The position numbers and the translations under genes are program-made. Shown here one piece after another: positions 7,376-10,115 of a stretch of DNA of 10,115 nt (positions within the stretch are counted from its first letter, which is position 1; every line of letters begins with the position of its first letter). Origin of the DNA: an uncultured Desulfobulbaceae bacterium (lineage in GTDB: Bacteria > Desulfobacterota > Desulfobulbia > Desulfobulbales > BM004); NCBI GenBank assembly GCA_947258675.1, contig CAMYJP010000121.1, positions 1 through 10,115 of the forward strand. The letters run 5' to 3'. Below the pieces are notes generated by a model. It was not told the DNA's origin. It searched no databases and saw nothing but the letters and a program-made list of their open reading frames with translations.

Positions 7376-7746
7376 TTTTCTTCCTCTATGGTTGAACTAA
7401 GGGTTTCCTCAAAAGAAGTTTTGTCAGACCAATCAATATGGGATATCAGTTCAATACGGTCGGCCCCAACACCAAGCAGAAGTTCTTTGCCGCGTACTTC
7501 TACCAGGAATAGAGATCTCTTGGGCATGAGGTGACGGACTTCTAGGGTTTTTATTGCTCCGTTTTTCTGAACTGGAAGAAATCCGAAGCCTTTGCGGCTA
7601 ATGTAATAGAGGATTAATAAAATACCTAAAACAATGATCAGGGCGGCGATGAGTTTTATACCTGCTGGTAGTATTTCACTGGAACTCCAGTCTTCGGCAA
7701 AGGTGGTTGCCGGCCATAGCAGAAATATGAGCAAAAAACGAATCAT
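7372..7746 (-). CDS. fliO: FliO, assembly factor for the FliP export-gate complex
   Basis: FliO stabilises FliP and helps assemble the FliP/FliR core. From the ATG at 7746 the protein has 124 residues: a signal-peptide-like start (MIRFLLIFLLWPATTFA, cleavage before EDW), one membrane helix (about 31-48, LIAALIIVLGILLILYYI) and a short cytoplasmic domain with the family-like LEVRHLMPKRSLFLVEVRGKELLLGV pattern. An in-frame TTG at 7761 would add five residues (MANNS) and overlap fliN by eight bases. Neither start has a clear ribosome site; I prefer the ATG because it gives a cleaner signal peptide, with seven bases after the fliN stop. FliO is poorly conserved, so position between fliN and fliP is part of the evidence. 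Confidence 0.88.
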   Translation of the reverse strand: MIRFLLIFLLWPATTFAEDWSSSEILPAGIKLIAALIIVLGILLILYYISRKGFGFLPVQKNGAIKTLEVRHLMPKRSLFLVEVRGKELLLGVGADRIELISHIDWSDKTSFEETLSSTIEEEK

Positions 7747-7753
7747 TGAATTA

Positions 7754-8113
7754 TTAGCCAAGTTTTTGGATACGTTCAGACGGGCTGACTACTTCAGTTA
7801 ATCGAAGCCCGAATTTTTCATTTACTAATACAGCTTCTCCTCGAGCGATTAACCGTTGGTTAACATAAAGATCCAAAGGTTCACCTGCCATTTTATCAAG
7901 TTCAATTACATAGCCTTCACGCATTTGCAGCAGATCTTTTACCATCATTTTTGAGCGGCCGACTTCTACCGAGACTTTAAGCGGCACATCAAACAGAAAT
8001 TCAAGCTTGCCCTTATCACCCGTTGGCTGCTCATTTGGTGTCGGTTGCGGCTCTGGAACAGAATTTTCTGTGGTCTCCATGGGTTCCGGGGCCGTATTAT
8101 CATTAGTTTCCAT
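7754..8113 (-). CDS. fliN: FliN, flagellar switch / C-ring protein
   Basis: FliN forms the bottom of the C-ring with FliM and serves as docking site for the FliH/FliI export ATPase. Of 119 residues, 1-36 are an acidic, Pro-rich, low-complexity tail that includes an imperfect 11-residue duplication. Residues 37 onward form the SpoA (surface presentation of antigens) domain: LEFLFDVPLKVSVEVG, MMVKDLLQMREGYVIELD, GEPLDLYVNQRLIARGEAVLVNEKFGLRLTEVV. The ATG at 8113 overlaps the fliM end by 11 bases; its ribosome site GAGGGAG lies in the fliM codons for EGD, so the two switch proteins are probably coupled. A second in-frame ATG (8080) begins the second repeat copy, but the first start has the better ribosome site. 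Confidence 0.97.
   Translation of the reverse strand: METNDNTAPEPMETTENSVPEPQPTPNEQPTGDKGKLEFLFDVPLKVSVEVGRSKMMVKDLLQMREGYVIELDKMAGEPLDLYVNQRLIARGEAVLVNEKFGLRLTEVVSPSERIQKLG
8048..8113 (-). repeat. fliN: Imperfect tandem 33-base duplication at the start of fliN
   Basis: Codons 1-11 (METNDNTAPEP) and 12-22 (METTENSVPEP) are similar along their whole length, with 7 of 11 residues identical and no gap. The DNA copies have diverged at many third positions, so this is an old duplication or a convergent low-complexity tail. It lies in the disordered N-terminal tail, ahead of the SpoA domain. Confidence 0.5.
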
Positions 8114-9101
8114 TATGATCTCCCTCTAAGTACTTACTTGTTATGTGTATGGACTTTTTGCCATTGTGCATTCCGGCTTGGCCATGATATTTAGGTTTTT
8201 TTTCTACCATGATGTTTAATGGGGCATCGGGGTTGTAATCCAGATCTATTATGTCTCCAACTTGAAGATCGAGAATATCTTTAATAGGCAGAGTGAGTAT
8301 TCCCAGTTGGGCTGCAAGTTCTACCTCCATACCCGATAATGTTTTTTCAATCGATCCCTGCCAGGAAGCGCTTTTGGTGGGCAAATTAAATTGTCCATCT
8401 TTAATTTTTTCTCTAAGCGGTTCCAAAGAAGTATATGGAATGGCAAGGTTCATTGATCCTGCCACATCATCAATTCTCACATCGAATTTGATCAACATCA
8501 TTTCTGTTTCCGGTGGAACAAAATTTATCATTCGCGGGTCGGATTCAATACGGAGCAATGAAGTTGTTAGTTTCTCCAGAGAGATAAAAGCCTTTTGTAA
8601 GTCCGCACACACACTCTCCATTACGCCTTTAACTATATTTACTTCAATGGTTGTCAATTGGCGGTCAGGCAGCAGTGGTTCCATGCCGATGGAACCGCCA
8701 AGCATTACTTCTACTAGACAATATGAAAAAACAGGATCAAAGATAAGCAGGCCTGCATGAGATAGAGGATCTATCCTTAAGATGCCGATGGCCCCCTTTT
8801 CATTGACTTGAGCCAACAAAGGGTCAAATGCGATAGATTCAACTACTGAATGTTTGATACTAACCGAGCGTTCCAATCTGTTGGTTAAGGAAATGCCGTA
8901 GTTCCTGGCAAAAGATTCAAGAATTATATCAAAATTAGCATTTTGCCACCGGCCTTGACCAAGTGAAGCACGGACAAGGTCCAAGTTTTGAACCTCCTGG
9001 TCTGAGTCATACAGGGCCGTATTAGTTTCTGTTTCTATTTCGCCGCTATTAACTGCTGACAAAAGTTCGGCAATTTCTTCTTTAGTAAGGATGCGTTCCA
9101 A
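8103..9101 (-). CDS. fliM: FliM, flagellar motor switch protein
   Basis: Switch protein that binds phospho-CheY and links FliG to FliN in the C-ring. The 332 residues include the N-terminal CheY-binding helix (ILTKEEIAELLSAV, 4-17), the CheC-like middle domain (about 45-235, with IPYTSLEPL at 221-229) and a C-terminal SpoA domain (about 250-325). Where many FliM proteins have GGxG (FliG contact), this reads LGGSIGMEP (GG at 135-136, next G at 139). The start is TTG at 9101: no ATG or GTG is available upstream, AGGTGG precedes it, and the encoded MERILTKEEI is the expected FliM N-terminus. It begins eight bases after fliL. Rather divergent in sequence but full length. Confidence 0.95.
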   Translation of the reverse strand: MERILTKEEIAELLSAVNSGEIETETNTALYDSDQEVQNLDLVRASLGQGRWQNANFDIILESFARNYGISLTNRLERSVSIKHSVVESIAFDPLLAQVNEKGAIGILRIDPLSHAGLLIFDPVFSYCLVEVMLGGSIGMEPLLPDRQLTTIEVNIVKGVMESVCADLQKAFISLEKLTTSLLRIESDPRMINFVPPETEMMLIKFDVRIDDVAGSMNLAIPYTSLEPLREKIKDGQFNLPTKSASWQGSIEKTLSGMEVELAAQLGILTLPIKDILDLQVGDIIDLDYNPDAPLNIMVEKKPKYHGQAGMHNGKKSIHITSKYLEGDHNGN

Positions 9102-9109
9102 GAGACCAC

Positions 9110-9652
9110 CTATTGGATTACAAAATTAGTGAAGTAAATGTGTTTGACTCTTCCAGTTTCTAAAAGCGTGTTCAAATGTCCAATAAGTTCAGCCCGGAGT
9201 TGCATTTTTCCCTGCATATCACGCAATTCTCCAAAAGTTTTGTTGCCGGTTAGTAGCAGTATGGCATCGCGAATTTGCGCTGTCCTGTTTTGAATTTCCG
9301 TCATGGTTTCTTCTGAATCAACTTCAAGGGTCATAGTAGCTTTCAGGTAGCGGTTATTGTCTTTGTCCAGAAGATTGATAAGAAATTCATTAATAGGCAC
9401 CATTGGGCCAGGTGGTTCCACCTTGTTCGGCACAGACACTGTTTCCGCAATCAATTCCTCGGTCTCGGCAGTACTCGCCTCCGCAGTGTTTGCTGAGGAT
9501 TTGGTTCCGAGATAAAATGCGCCAGCGCCGACTCCAATCATCAATAACATGGCGATAACCGCGAAAATAACCAGCGTCATATTGCCTTTGAGAAAGCCTT
9601 CTTTCTTAGGCTCATTTTCCGTGTCTTTTTCTTTTTTTTCTTTATCAGCCAT
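9110..9652 (-). CDS. fliL: FliL, stator-associated basal-body protein
   Basis: Single-pass inner-membrane protein that surrounds or stabilises the MotA/MotB stator at the basal body. The 180 residues have a strongly charged cytoplasmic N-terminus (MADKEKKEKD...), one membrane helix (about 26-48, LVIFAVIAMLLMIGVGAGAFYLG), an Ala/Glu/Thr-rich linker and a periplasmic FliL domain. The domain begins near PMVPINEFLINLLD (83-96) and ends in the family-typical RVKHIYFTNFVIQ (168-180). The ATG has GGTGA upstream. Its position between motB and fliM matches its role connecting stator and switch genes. Confidence 0.95.
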   Translation of the reverse strand: MADKEKKEKDTENEPKKEGFLKGNMTLVIFAVIAMLLMIGVGAGAFYLGTKSSANTAEASTAETEELIAETVSVPNKVEPPGPMVPINEFLINLLDKDNNRYLKATMTLEVDSEETMTEIQNRTAQIRDAILLLTGNKTFGELRDMQGKMQLRAELIGHLNTLLETGRVKHIYFTNFVIQ

Positions 9653-9734
9653 TGTTTTTCACCGCTTTTATTTTTTCTTTGTTGGTTCGTGTGATTACAC
9701 TTCCAGCTATTAAATCCATAAATCTTATTAATTT
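9653..9734 (-). other. A/T-rich spacer between motB and fliL
   Basis: 82 bases with no gene, ending in the fliL ribosome site (GGTGA). A four-pair GTGT-AATC-ACAC repeat is present, but no T tract follows it. I see no convincing promoter or terminator. Confidence 0.45.
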
Positions 9735-10115
9735 CTAAAAAGGCAATTGATTCCGTGCATCTATGAGATAAGGTAACTCCTCTGTATACGAGCCTAAACT
9801 CTCAAGCACAAATTCAACTCTTCTGTTCAATTCCATATTTTCAGCTGAATCATTTGGAACAATGGGATGTTGAGATCCATAGCCAACAGCTGAAACACGA
9901 TCTAAAGGAAGGAGGTTTTCCTTTGTAAAAAATTTTATTGTTGAAACAGCCCTGGCAACCGATATATCCCAGTTCGCATCTTCACTACCTGAATTATCGG
10001 TGTGTCCTTCTGCTCTTATGTGCAGTGGAAGAGGATGAACCAGCTCAGCCACATGCCGTAGCAAAGGATGGGCTTCCGGTTTAACTTTGGTCTTGCCTGG
10101 TTCAAAAAGAACAAT
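9735..10115 (-). CDS. motB: MotB-like stator protein, C-terminal OmpA domain; 5' part outside window
   Basis: The frame is open to the window edge, so only the last 126 residues are seen, beginning IVLFEPGKTKVKPEAHPLL. These form an OmpA/MotB peptidoglycan-binding domain: EGHTDN (fragment residues 36-41) and WDISVARA (49-56) supply the Asp (D40) and Arg (R55) that hold the peptidoglycan peptide in this fold, followed by VSAVGYGSQHPIVPND and LNRRVEF. MotB anchors the proton- or sodium-driven stator to the cell wall. The membrane helix and ion-binding Asp of MotB lie upstream and cannot be checked, so the assignment rests on this domain plus the position just before fliL. A different OmpA-family protein is possible but unlikely. 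A TTG at 10064 is internal, not a start. Confidence 0.88.
   Translation of the reverse strand: MVLFEPGKTKVKPEAHPLLRHVAELVHPLPLHIRAEGHTDNSGSEDANWDISVARAVSTIKFFTKENLLPLDRVSAVGYGSQHPIVPNDSAENMELNRRVEFVLESLGSYTEELPYLIDARNQLPF

Noticed and set aside
9670..9720. Sigma-70-like elements or CRP-like GTGT...ACAC site before fliL
   Set aside because: Matches are partial in an A/T-rich spacer, and the gene order suggests read-through from motB.

Overview
The window is one stretch of a flagellar operon. Every gene lies on the minus strand, so transcription runs from position 10115 towards position 1. The gene order in that direction is motB (C-terminal part only), fliL, fliM, fliN, fliO, fliP, fliQ, fliR, flhB, flhA, flhF and flhG (cut by the left edge of the window). 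There is no tRNA, rRNA, CRISPR array, insertion sequence, attachment site or other accessory cargo. Moderate G+C, FlhF plus FlhG, and this particular gene order point to a Gram-negative bacterium with polar or subpolar flagella. A Desulfobacterota (former Deltaproteobacteria, perhaps Desulfobulbales-like) origin is my best inference, not something the sequence proves.

Layout: 10115-9735 is the periplasmic OmpA-like end of the stator protein MotB. 9652-7754 holds the stator-associated protein FliL and the switch/C-ring proteins FliM and FliN. 7746-2035 holds the type III export gate and its assembly factor: FliO, FliP, FliQ, FliR, FlhB, FlhA. 2045-1 holds the SRP-type GTPase FlhF and its MinD-like regulator FlhG, which set where and how many flagella are built. 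Most junctions overlap by 1-17 bases or are separated by only 7-8 bases, suggesting translational coupling. Exceptions are motB-fliL (82 bases), fliP-fliQ (36), fliQ-fliR (200) and fliR-flhB (164).

Two things stand out. First, flhA is split by one extra base exactly inside the family signature (FHIPEP) region. It reads as 159-residue and 541-residue pieces instead of one protein of about 695 residues. A sequencing or assembly error, a recent inactivation, or (least likely) a genuinely split or recoded FlhA are the options. Second, the 200-base spacer between fliQ and fliR is not blank. On the operon strand it can fold into an 11-bp long-range helix enclosing two hairpins, one followed by a T tract like an attenuator, and it contains a 15-codon ORF. 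This is a candidate cis-acting RNA element, found by eye only.

I do not see a previously undescribed multi-gene system here. The core is a conventional flagellar export and switch operon, and the findings are local.
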